A stretch of 64,000 bases of DNA. Origin: Arthrobacter sp. ISL-85 (GTDB taxonomy: Bacteria > Actinomycetota > Actinomycetes > Actinomycetales > Micrococcaceae). Of the stretch, positions 57,079 through 64,000 are shown piece by piece. The translations under genes and the position numbers were made by a program. Under the pieces are notes generated by a model that searched no databases, was not told the origin of the DNA, and was given only the letters and a program-made list of their open reading frames with translations. The stretch is taken from positions 1 through 64,000 of the forward strand of contig NZ_JAGGPQ010000005.1 in assembly GCF_018613675.1 (NCBI RefSeq), written 5' to 3'. Every line of letters begins with the position of its first letter. Position 1 is the stretch's first letter.

Positions 57079-58284
57079 TTACGACACCTTGCGCTTGCGG
57101 AGAACCAGCAGCCCGGCGGCAAGGAGCAGCAGGGCCAAGGGAATCAGCGATCCGTCCCAGCCGGTGTTGGCGAGGCCGGTGTGGGCAGCGCCTGTGGTGG
57201 CAAGGGCACGGTTACCGGTGGCCGGGGTACCGCGGGGCACTGTCACAGTGGGGATGGCGCCGCTGACCGCGGTGGAACCGGCGGATGCTGCCGTGACGTC
57301 GCCTGCGCCAGTAGTACCGGTGCCGGTGGAATCACCGCCCGTGGTGCCGTTCCCGTTGCCCGCAGTGTTGTCTCCCGTGTTGTCCGAGCCCGGGGTGCTG
57401 GTTCCGGGGTCCACCGCCCCGGGATCAAGGGAGCCGGTGTCGCCGGTGGTGCCGTCGCCGGGGTTGGCAGTACCCGGGTCGGAAGTTCCCGGAGTGCCCG
57501 TGGTGGTGTCGCCGCCGAGCCCAATACCGAGGTCGACAACAGCATCCAGGCCGCCGTTGCCTACAGTGCTGTTGCCCGTATCGGTACCCAGGCCCACGGC
57601 TGCGTCGACGGCACCTGACGTGCCACCGTTGGTGATGCCGCCGAGGGTGAGGTCGAGGGCTGCGTCCACAGTGCTGCCGAGCCCGGTGGTGTCACCGTTG
57701 GTGATCCCGCCAAGGCCCAGGTCCATGGCTGCGTCGACGGCGAGATCCGCCGTGGTGCCGTCCGTGGTCCCGGTGCCGCCGGTGGTGGGGTCGGTGATGC
57801 TGCCGAGCCCGAGGTTGACGTCTGCTGCGGCTGCGAGGTCCGTGGTTGCGGGGTTGGTGATGCCGCCGAGGCCGAGGTTGACGTCTGCTGCGGCTGCCAG
57901 ATCGGTGGGGCCGCTGGTTCCGGCGGGTGCCGGGGCGGTGGGGACGCTGCCAAGTCCGAGGTTTACGTTGGCGTCGACGGCGAGGTTCGTTGCCGTGCCG
58001 TCCGTGGTTCCGGTCCCGGTGCCGCTGGTGACGGGACCGGTGATGCCGCCGAGGCCGACGTTAACGTTTGCTGCGGCGGCGACGCCCGCGGATCCGGCAG
58101 GCGTTGGGTCACCCAGCAGGCCCAACGACGTCGAATTAGCGGGTGCCGCCGCCGAGATGAGGGCGGAAGCGGAAAGGTCCGTCCCGCTGGTGGTGTCCGC
58201 CGCGTTGGCGGCAGCGCAGCCGAAAGCCAAAAGGCCGCCGGCAAAGAGGGTGCTAAGCAGCCCCCTGCGAAGGGTGCAGTTCAT
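57079..58284 (-). CDS. Repetitive cell-wall protein with LANTG sorting signal
   Basis: AGGAG precedes ATG 58284. The 401-residue protein has a signal peptide (to ANAA), then six to eight degenerate repeats built on DVNLGLGGITNP, a Gly/Thr/Asp/Pro-rich stretch, and a C-terminal sorting signal: LANTG (371-375), a hydrophobic helix (LIPLALLLLAAGLLVL) and RKRKVS. LAXTG is the motif of class E sortases. It is very low in charge and aromatic residues. It is likely a structural surface protein; its neighbour at 58378 is also secreted. Confidence 0.88.
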   Translation of the reverse strand: MNCTLRRGLLSTLFAGGLLAFGCAAANAADTTSGTDLSASALISAAAPANSTSLGLLGDPTPAGSAGVAAAANVNVGLGGITGPVTSGTGTGTTDGTATNLAVDANVNLGLGSVPTAPAPAGTSGPTDLAAAADVNLGLGGITNPATTDLAAAADVNLGLGSITDPTTGGTGTTDGTTADLAVDAAMDLGLGGITNGDTTGLGSTVDAALDLTLGGITNGGTSGAVDAAVGLGTDTGNSTVGNGGLDAVVDLGIGLGGDTTTGTPGTSDPGTANPGDGTTGDTGSLDPGAVDPGTSTPGSDNTGDNTAGNGNGTTGGDSTGTGTTGAGDVTAASAGSTAVSGAIPTVTVPRGTPATGNRALATTGAAHTGLANTGWDGSLIPLALLLLAAGLLVLRKRKVS

Positions 58285-58377
58285 GGTGGTTACTCCTGAA
58301 ATAGTTGAGGGTGTTCGGGCGCTGGTCGGCTGCCCGTAGAGCCACGTGCTGCCCGCAAAAAGGGCAGGGGGCCTCAA

Positions 58378-59328
58378 CTAGTCAGGAGAAGAACCGGGGT
58401 CGAATGCCACCGGCGCAGGGGCGTGCTCAGGGGCCTCGCCGGCGGAAACAGCGCCGGCTGGTACAAAGTCAAAGTCGAAGGGGTTGAGCCACGCTGCAGC
58501 ACCGGAAGGGCCGCCGGACGATCCGCCATTGCCCGTGCCCGACGCCGGGGCTGCAGGAGCCTGGGCGGGAACGGGCGAGGGGTCAGCGGGAAGGGGCTGT
58601 TCCGAAAGAAGATCAGCTATCGCGGACACCGCAGGCTGCTGGACAGCCGTGTAGGCAAGGATGCCGGGACCAGCACTTTCCAGGGCTGCAATGCCATTGG
58701 CCTGTGCGGTCGGGGACAAGCTTTCAAAAGCCTGGGCAGCTTCCTGGGCCGCTTCCACGGCTTCCGGGGTCCCAGGGAGGGCAGCAGGCTGATCCTCTGC
58801 GAGAGCTGGGGCCAGCACGTCAGGAACATCCGCTTGCACGGCTGCCAAGGGTGGGACGGGCAGCGGAGCAGCGCCGGTCATGAGGTCAGAAACTGGCTGG
58901 AGTACCGGAATGGCCTCTGCCGCCGGGGCTACAACAACCTGGGCCACGCCGGCCGTTACGGTGTCGCCAAGCCCAACGACGGGGGCGGAGACGGCGGAAA
59001 CAGTTCCTGACGGTACCACCTGGTTCACCACGGGAACGGCGGCAATGAGGTTGTCCGTAAGCCCGGAAACCGGCGTCACGACGGGCTGCAGCAGCCCGGG
59101 GGCTGCAACGGCTCCTGCCGGTGAGCCGGCGGGATTCAGTGAAAACGTATCCGCAAGCCCATGGGTCAGGGATGAAGACGAACTGGTAACTGTAGGGAAC
59201 AGCGATGATGGGTCCGGCGTGGTATCGGCGGACGCAGCGGTGGACGAGAGCGTCAACCAAGTGACTGCGGCGGCCCCGGCAAGGATGGCGGGGCGCAGGG
59301 CACGCCATGGCGAACTCATACGAGCCAT
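58378..59328 (-). CDS. Secreted Ala/Pro/Val-rich protein of unknown function
   Basis: ATG 59328 with GGGGGG upstream gives 316 residues; GTG 59337 is an alternative. A signal peptide (AAVTWLTLSSTAASA) is followed by hydrophobic, low-complexity sequence of short repeats such as VVTPVSGLTDNLIAAVPVVNQVV, and a C-terminal AAWLNPFDFDFVPAG stretch. There is no anchor signal. It lies 93 bases upstream of the LANTG protein gene, same strand. A TAAGACTGCTTA motif stands 47 bases before the start. Confidence 0.75.
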   Translation of the reverse strand: MARMSSPWRALRPAILAGAAAVTWLTLSSTAASADTTPDPSSLFPTVTSSSSSLTHGLADTFSLNPAGSPAGAVAAPGLLQPVVTPVSGLTDNLIAAVPVVNQVVPSGTVSAVSAPVVGLGDTVTAGVAQVVVAPAAEAIPVLQPVSDLMTGAAPLPVPPLAAVQADVPDVLAPALAEDQPAALPGTPEAVEAAQEAAQAFESLSPTAQANGIAALESAGPGILAYTAVQQPAVSAIADLLSEQPLPADPSPVPAQAPAAPASGTGNGGSSGGPSGAAAWLNPFDFDFVPAGAVSAGEAPEHAPAPVAFDPGSSPD

Positions 59329-59374
59329 GCGTGCCACCCCCCAGTGTCCGGTGCAATCGTTGCCGTCTAAATGG

Positions 59375-59386
59375 TAAGACTGCTTA
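59375..59386 (-). promoter_or_regulatory. TAAGCATGCTTA-like motif before the secreted-protein gene
   Basis: TAAGACTGCTTA matches the perfect palindrome found at 44039-44050 at 10 of 12 positions, with the two changes in the left half. Confidence 0.3.
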
Positions 59387-59537
59387 TTGCCGTAAGTCCA
59401 GACCTGGCTACAGGGAATTTACAAATTCCCGGCAACGCGAGCAGGACGCGCCGATGACGGCGGTGGGCTGTGACGTTCCTGAGCGACGGAGCGAAAGCTG
59501 CACCCCGCCGTCGTCCGTCCGTCCGTTCAAGGACAGG

Positions 59538-60608
59538 CTAGTGGCTGTCATTGGGGTAGGTAACCCCGAGTTGGGCACGCACACCATCGAAAAGGCGCAT
59601 GGTGTTCAACGTGTCCTCCAGCGGCATAACCGGGCTTTCAGTCAGCCCCTGCTGGACGCACCGCATCACCTCGCGCAGCTCGTAGGCGTAGCCCTTGCCC
59701 ACTACGTCGAACGTTTCGGTCCGGCGCTCTTCCCACCCCTTGGCGATGACGAGTTCGCCGGGGTTGTTGATGGACCCCACGCTTTGCAGAAATCCACGGC
59801 TTCCCGCCACGGTGGCAGTTCGGGGTCCGTGGGCCAACAGGGAGGAGGTGAGCTGGACTTGGGCGGCGTGGCCGTAGCCTAGGCTCATGGCATTTTGAGC
59901 ATCCACTCCGTCCTCATTGACGAACCCTGTGGCGCTGACGGTTTGCGGGAAGCCCAGCGTACCGAGCGCCCACAGGAGCGGGTAGACCGACAAATCCAGC
60001 AGTGCGCCTCCGCCGTCCTTCCGCGACCACAGCCTGGCCGTGGGGGAGTACGGTGCCGGGAAACCCAGATCGGCGGTGACCCAATGGATGTCGCCCAGCT
60101 CACCGGAAGCCGCGATTTCGAAAGCACGCTGCATGGAGGGCAGGAACCGGCTCCAGACCGCCTCCATCAGGAAAAGCTTGCGGCTGCGCGCAACCTCGAT
60201 GAGCTCCGCCGCTTCCCGCGCGTTGATGGTGAAGGCTTTCTCGCAGAGCACATGCTTGCCGGCATTGAGGGCGGCGAGAACCATCTCGTGGTGCTGGGCG
60301 TGCGGCGTGGCCACGTAGACAACGTCTACGGCATCATCAGCGAGCAGCCGCTGGTAGCCGGGCACACCGCCGTCGTCCCCGTACGCCTTGGCGAAGTCAT
60401 AGGCCACGGCGAAGGCATCTGCGGTGTCCTGGGCGCGGGAACTGACCGCGTACAGCTCGGCATCCTGAAGCAGCGCGAGATCCTGCGAGACAGCGCGGGC
60501 GATGCTTCCAGTTGCGATGATTCCCCAGCGCAGCGGAGCCCCCGTGGCGGACCGCGGATCCTGGTCGGCTTGCTTGGACAGCCATGGCGTGGCAATGGGA
60601 GCACTCAT
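59538..60608 (-). CDS. Gfo/Idh/MocA-family oxidoreductase
   Basis: ATG 60608 (AGGA upstream) gives 356 residues; ATG 60617 is an alternative. The Rossmann part has WGIIATGSIARAVSQDL, DVVYVATPHAQHHEMVLAAL and the catalytic EKAF within GKHVLCEKAFTIN; the C-terminal domain has WVTADLGFPAP and GGGALLDLSVYPL. Similar to dimeric dihydrodiol/glucose-fructose-type dehydrogenases acting on sugars or polyols; substrate unknown. Confidence 0.9.
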   Translation of the reverse strand: MSAPIATPWLSKQADQDPRSATGAPLRWGIIATGSIARAVSQDLALLQDAELYAVSSRAQDTADAFAVAYDFAKAYGDDGGVPGYQRLLADDAVDVVYVATPHAQHHEMVLAALNAGKHVLCEKAFTINAREAAELIEVARSRKLFLMEAVWSRFLPSMQRAFEIAASGELGDIHWVTADLGFPAPYSPTARLWSRKDGGGALLDLSVYPLLWALGTLGFPQTVSATGFVNEDGVDAQNAMSLGYGHAAQVQLTSSLLAHGPRTATVAGSRGFLQSVGSINNPGELVIAKGWEERRTETFDVVGKGYAYELREVMRCVQQGLTESPVMPLEDTLNTMRLFDGVRAQLGVTYPNDSH

Positions 60609-60678
60609 AAGTGCCATCCTGTCACAGCGGTGCAGGAGGAGCAGGGAACTTACGGCGGGGGGAGGAAGCGGACGACGG

Positions 60679-60710
60679 CGAGGGCCGGGAGCGCGTGCCC
60701 CCGGCCCTCG
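60679..60710 (-). terminator. Inverted repeat after the ABC transporter operon
   Basis: A perfect 11-bp stem (CGAGGGCCGGG with 60700-60710) and 10-base loop lie 10 bases after the ATPase stop. There is no T-run, so termination is only likely. Confidence 0.55.
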
Positions 60711-60719
60711 CTGCGCGTG

Positions 60720-61424
60720 TTAGGCGGTTGCCGCGACAGCCCGCTCCCGGGCCGGCTCTTCCGTCAACTTGCCCTGCTGCAGGCGGAACCGGCGGTCGGT
60801 CTTGTTCGCAAGGACCCTGTCGTGGGTAACCACCAGAATGGTGGTGTTGTGGTCGCGGCTCAGCGAGCTGAGGAGCTCGATGATGTGGTCCCCGGTCTGC
60901 TCATCGAGGTTGCCGGTGGGTTCATCGGCCAGGATGAGCTTCGGCTCGTTGGCCAGGGCCCGGGCAATTGCCACGCGCTGCTGCTCGCCGCCGGAGAGCC
61001 TGTTGATGCGCCGGTCGTGCTTGGACGGATCCAGCTGTACCTGCTCCAGCAACTCCTTGGCGCGCTCCAGCCTGGAGGCCTTCCGGACCCCCGCGAACTC
61101 CATGGGCAGCATGACGTTGTCCACAGCGGACAAGTTGGGGATCAAGTTGAACTGCTGGAACACGAAGCCGATGTCCCGGCGCCGGTATTCCGTCAGCTTG
61201 CTGTCCGGCAGGCTTGCCAGGCTGACGCCGTCCACGACGACGTCTCCGCTGGTGGGCTTGTCGAGGGCACCAAGGAGGGACAGCAGGGTGCTCTTGCCAC
61301 TGCCGCTCTTGCCCACGATGGAGGCGAGGGTTCCCTGCTCCAGGACGAAGCTGACATCGTTGACGGGCTTGATGGTGCGGTCACCGGAGTTGAAGGTGCG
61401 GACCAGGTTCTTGACTTCAATCAT
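60720..61424 (-). CDS. ABC transporter ATP-binding protein (MacB/LolD-like)
   Basis: The 234-residue ATPase has Walker A GKSGSGKST, Q-loop FVFQQFNLIP, signature LSGGEQQRVAIARAL, Walker B LILADEPTGNLD and the H-loop VVTHD. It is typical of the MacB/FtsE-LolD group that works with FtsX-type permeases, and its partner permease gene ends two bases upstream of its start. Confidence 0.94.
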   Translation of the reverse strand: MIEVKNLVRTFNSGDRTIKPVNDVSFVLEQGTLASIVGKSGSGKSTLLSLLGALDKPTSGDVVVDGVSLASLPDSKLTEYRRRDIGFVFQQFNLIPNLSAVDNVMLPMEFAGVRKASRLERAKELLEQVQLDPSKHDRRINRLSGGEQQRVAIARALANEPKLILADEPTGNLDEQTGDHIIELLSSLSRDHNTTILVVTHDRVLANKTDRRFRLQQGKLTEEPARERAVAATA

Positions 61425-61426
61425 GG

Positions 61427-62875
61427 CTATTCTCCTCGCAGGACTTCGATGGGACGGATTCGCGCCGTGAGCAGCGCGGGAACCAGGGCGCCGATGATGG
61501 CAACGCCGAAGACTGCAGCGATGCCGCCGGCGATGACTCCCGGCGATGCGCTCGCAGTCACGGAGTTCAGGAGCTGGGAAGCGCCGCCGAAGGGTCCGCG
61601 CTGGCCGCCTTGGAAGGCCCCACCGGCCCCGCCCGGGAAACCGCGGCCCGTGGTTGCAGCGCCCGTGGAGGTGTTGCTGCTGATCAGGGCGGAGGCAATC
61701 CCGTTGCTGGCGAAGGACGCGATGGCGGCACCGAATGCGCTGCCCAGGGCTGCCAGGACCAGGGCCTCGAGGACGAACTGCAGGCCGATGGTGCGGTTGG
61801 GTGCGCCGATGGCCTTCAGGACACCGATTTCGCGGCGGCGCTCGCGGACCAGCATCACCATGATGAGCAGGATGATCAGGCCGGCTGTGCCAAGGGCGGC
61901 GATGAAGGCGATGAAGGAGATGTTCTTGACGCTGTCCAGGGAGCTGACGGCGGTCTGCAGGTTCTGGCCCTGGGTGACGTCAGCCTTGTCAGAGCCCAGG
62001 GCGGCCTGCAGGGCCGTCTTTGCAGCGGCCACGTTGTCCATCGAGTTGACCGTGACGATCATGCTGGACAATTCGCCCGGGGTTCCGGCGAGCGTCTGGG
62101 CGGTGGGGAGGGTGATGTACACGGCGTTGTTGCCAAAAGCCGTGCCGGCGTCGAACAGTCCGGTCACCGTGTAGGTCTGGTCGTTGATGGTGAATGTGGA
62201 GCCGATGGACAGGTTGTTCTTTTCCGCCAGCGTGGTGCCCAGCAGCGCGCCGGTGGATGCTGCCGAATAATCGCCCAGCCCGGTGCCCTGGGTGATGTTC
62301 AGTCCCTTGCCCGTTGTGTCCACTTCAGCGCCGATGCCGGTGGCGGTGATGGGCAGGGAGCGGACGGGCTGCCTGGTGGTTCCGGTGGAGCCCGTGGTCC
62401 CGTTGGCCTGCTGATTGCGGTTGCCCAGTGTGCCTGCATCCACCGCGGCGGTGAGGCTGGTGGTCAAGGTGGCTGCGGCCTGGCCGCCGGGGCCCGCCTG
62501 CCCGGTTTGGTTGCCCGGCCCGCCCTGGCCGGTCTGGGCAGTTTGGGCCGCTTGTGCAGCGGCGGCTGCAGCGTTCCGCAGCCGCAGCGATGAGGTCCCG
62601 ACGACGGCACTGACGTTTGGCACGGCGGCGGCGGTGGCTGCCTGGGCGGCAGTGAGCGGCTCACCGCCGCCTTCGAAGCCTTGGCCGCCGGCAGGATTGA
62701 CAGTCAGGACGGTGCCGACGGAGGCGTTCAGCTCCTGCACTTTCGCTCCGACCGCCTGGTTCGCCACCAGCATGGCCAGTGCCAGGCCGATCGCGACGGC
62801 CAGCACCGCGACAACAGCTGCGGTGCGGACCTTGTTTCTGAAGGCATTGCCTACGCTTCGGGCGAGGACGCTCAC
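61427..62875 (-). CDS. ABC transporter permease (MacB/FtsX family)
   Basis: GTG 62875 follows AGGAG. The 482-residue protein has one N-terminal helix, a large extracytoplasmic MacB_PCD domain (about 45-340) and three C-terminal helices of the FtsX domain with VRERRREIGVLKAIGAPNRTIGLQFVLEAL. The outer domain contains a Gln/Gly/Ala-rich insertion (GQGGPGNQTGQAGPGGQAA), and a GGAGGAFQGG loop lies between helices. Such systems export peptides, lipids or drugs by mechanotransmission rather than import. Confidence 0.92.
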   Translation of the reverse strand: MSVLARSVGNAFRNKVRTAAVVAVLAVAIGLALAMLVANQAVGAKVQELNASVGTVLTVNPAGGQGFEGGGEPLTAAQAATAAAVPNVSAVVGTSSLRLRNAAAAAAQAAQTAQTGQGGPGNQTGQAGPGGQAAATLTTSLTAAVDAGTLGNRNQQANGTTGSTGTTRQPVRSLPITATGIGAEVDTTGKGLNITQGTGLGDYSAASTGALLGTTLAEKNNLSIGSTFTINDQTYTVTGLFDAGTAFGNNAVYITLPTAQTLAGTPGELSSMIVTVNSMDNVAAAKTALQAALGSDKADVTQGQNLQTAVSSLDSVKNISFIAFIAALGTAGLIILLIMVMLVRERRREIGVLKAIGAPNRTIGLQFVLEALVLAALGSAFGAAIASFASNGIASALISSNTSTGAATTGRGFPGGAGGAFQGGQRGPFGGASQLLNSVTASASPGVIAGGIAAVFGVAIIGALVPALLTARIRPIEVLRGE

Positions 62876-63005
62876 GTTACTCCTATGACTCAGGTGCCGG
62901 CGCCGGGGGCCGGCTTCGCATCAACCCTTGCCCGGCATCCTGTGCAGGAATCCGGCCGAACCTGTGTTTGGGCTGTGAAGGCTGTTGCTGTTGAGGCAGG
63001 ACACA

Positions 63006-63040
63006 GGAAAGCCCGGCCCCACGAAGGGACCGGGCTTTCC
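63006..63040 (-). terminator. Terminator of the sugar-binding protein gene
   Basis: GGAAAGCCCGG(T/C)CCC pairs with its complement around a short loop; 34 bases after the binding-protein stop on the minus strand. Confidence 0.7.
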
Positions 63041-63074
63041 GCTCGCCGGGTTTGGCCGGCTGTTTCTACAGGAG

Positions 63075-64000
63075 TTACTTGGTGATCGGGCCGAGTACGG
63101 GGTCGTCCGTGTAGGCCGTCTTCACGTTGGCGGAGGTCACGATGACCGGCTCCAGCAGGTAGGCGGGAACCACCTTGTTGCCGTTGTTGTAGGACTTGTC
63201 GTCGTTGACCTCAGGCTTCTTGCCCGCCTGCAGGTCCTTGACCATGGTGATTGCGTGCTCAACGAGCTTGCGGGTGTCCTTGTTGATGGTGGAGTACTGC
63301 TCGCCGGCAAGGATGGACTTGACCGACTCAACCTCGGAGTCCTGGCCGGTGACAACAGGGATCGGCTTGCCGGCGGCCTTGACGGAAGTCAGGATCGCGC
63401 GGGCCAGGGTGTCGTTGGGGGACAGGACGCCGTCAACGTTGGCGCTGCTGTAGCTGCCGCTGAGCAGGGTGTCCATGCGCCGCTGGGCGTTTTCAGCCTT
63501 CCAGCCCTGGGTTACAGCCTGCTCGAACGTGGCCTGCCCGGAGACGACCTTGAGGGTGCCGTCGTCGATCTTCGGCTTCAGGACGCTCATGGCACCATCG
63601 AAGAACACCTTCGCGTTGGCATCGTCCGGGGAGCCGGCGAACAGTTCCACGTTGTAGGGGCCGGACGGCTTCTTGGCCTTGAGCCCGTCCAGCAGGGCCT
63701 GGCCCTGGAGGACGCCGACCTTGAAGTTGTCGTACGCCACGTAGTAGTCCACGTTGGCGGTGTTCAGCAGGAGACGGTCGTAGGCGATGATGGTGGCGCC
63801 GGCGTCCTTGGCCTGCTTGAGCTGGGTACCCAGCTGGGAGCCGTCGATGGCGCCCACGATGATCACCTTGGCACCCTTGGTGACCATTGCGCTGATCTGG
63901 TTCTGCTGCTCCGAGACGCCGCCGTTGGCGAACTGGACGTCAGCCTTGAACCCGGCGCCGTTGAGGCCGTCGTTGAACAGCTTCTCGGCAAGCACCCAGT
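63075..64000 (-). CDS. Sugar ABC transporter substrate-binding protein (ChvE-like), start outside window
   Basis: The open frame reaches the window end, so the signal peptide and lipobox are not seen; 308 residues remain. Peripla_BP_4 features are clear: KVIIVGAIDGSQLGTQLKQA, ATIIAYDRLLLN, DYYVAYDNFKVGVLQGQAL, VELFAGSPDDANAKVFFDGA, DGVLSPNDTLARAI and VVTGQDSEVESVKSILAGEQ. This is the ChvE/multiple monosaccharide-binding group for xylose, arabinose, galactose or similar sugars. ATPase and permease genes are expected downstream but are not present; the 3' neighbour is an unrelated exporter. Confidence 0.9.
   Translation of the reverse strand, partial: WVLAEKLFNDGLNGAGFKADVQFANGGVSEQQNQISAMVTKGAKVIIVGAIDGSQLGTQLKQAKDAGATIIAYDRLLLNTANVDYYVAYDNFKVGVLQGQALLDGLKAKKPSGPYNVELFAGSPDDANAKVFFDGAMSVLKPKIDDGTLKVVSGQATFEQAVTQGWKAENAQRRMDTLLSGSYSSANVDGVLSPNDTLARAILTSVKAAGKPIPVVTGQDSEVESVKSILAGEQYSTINKDTRKLVEHAITMVKDLQAGKKPEVNDDKSYNNGNKVVPAYLLEPVIVTSANVKTAYTDDPVLGPITK

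Noticed and set aside
57600..58150. DNA repeats resembling a CRISPR-like array
   Set aside because: The repeats are in frame, degenerate and encode DVNLGLGG units of the LANTG protein; no constant repeat with unique spacers.
59895..62174. 759-codon open frame on the plus strand
   Set aside because: Runs antisense through three well-supported genes and has no domain.

Overview
The window is GC-rich, densely coding actinobacterial chromosome. The closest fit is the Micrococcaceae (Arthrobacter/Pseudarthrobacter type). Reasons: a monomeric NADP-isocitrate dehydrogenase, a MocR/EamA pair, a DUF6350-like membrane protein next to purN/purH, an LAXTG-type sortase substrate, and wide use of GTG/TTG starts with GGAGG ribosome sites. 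I saw no phage, insertion sequence, CRISPR array, rRNA or tRNA.

Region 1-10 kb is the most unusual part. It holds a secreted subtilase, a GerMN-type lipoprotein, a truncated methyltransferase, an MgtA-type P-type ATPase, a GAF histidine kinase that closely resembles mycobacterial DosS/DevS, a DosR/DevR-like response regulator, and two unknown genes. A near-perfect DosR-type box lies upstream of the lipoprotein, and two weaker copies lie between the two unknown genes. Together these look like a hypoxia/dormancy-type regulatory island. The kinase GAF domain has an internal deletion, and the regulator has lost the residues DosR uses to contact DNA.

Region 10-19 kb: a decayed TDT transporter, a TfoX-N protein, an operon of a lipoprotein, a divergent Nramp transporter and two PRC-barrel-like proteins, cspA with a long leader, a two-domain secreted cupredoxin, gntP-gntK for gluconate uptake and phosphorylation, an SDR and an Excalibur lipoprotein. 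Region 19-27 kb: a secreted phosphoesterase/phospholipase C with a secreted partner, a divergent MocR/EamA pair whose start codons share one CATG, a PaiB-like protein, rlmC and a HAD phosphatase.

Region 27-36.5 kb is a catabolic cluster: an Lrp regulator, an aldehyde dehydrogenase, a homoserine dehydrogenase, an MmuP-like permease, two IclR regulators, a cyclase-family hydrolase, a stand-alone NIF3/YqfO-like domain and MmuM. It suggests use of S-methylmethionine and homoserine. Region 36.5-47 kb: a RibD-like reductase, a PAS-PAS-GGDEF-EAL protein, a GlsB stress protein, a HAD hydrolase, a coupled glycosyltransferase-ugd pair, a PRC-DUF2382 stress protein and the DUF6350-like protein.

Region 47-55 kb holds purine synthesis (purN and purH, separated by an oppositely oriented MFS gene), a secreted trypsin-like protease overlapped by a tiny gene that carries its propeptide motif, and icd. 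Region 55-64 kb: a membrane Ser/Thr kinase coupled to a lipoprotein, an LANTG cell-wall protein with its secreted neighbour, a Gfo/Idh/MocA oxidoreductase, a MacB-like ABC exporter and a sugar-binding protein cut by the window end.
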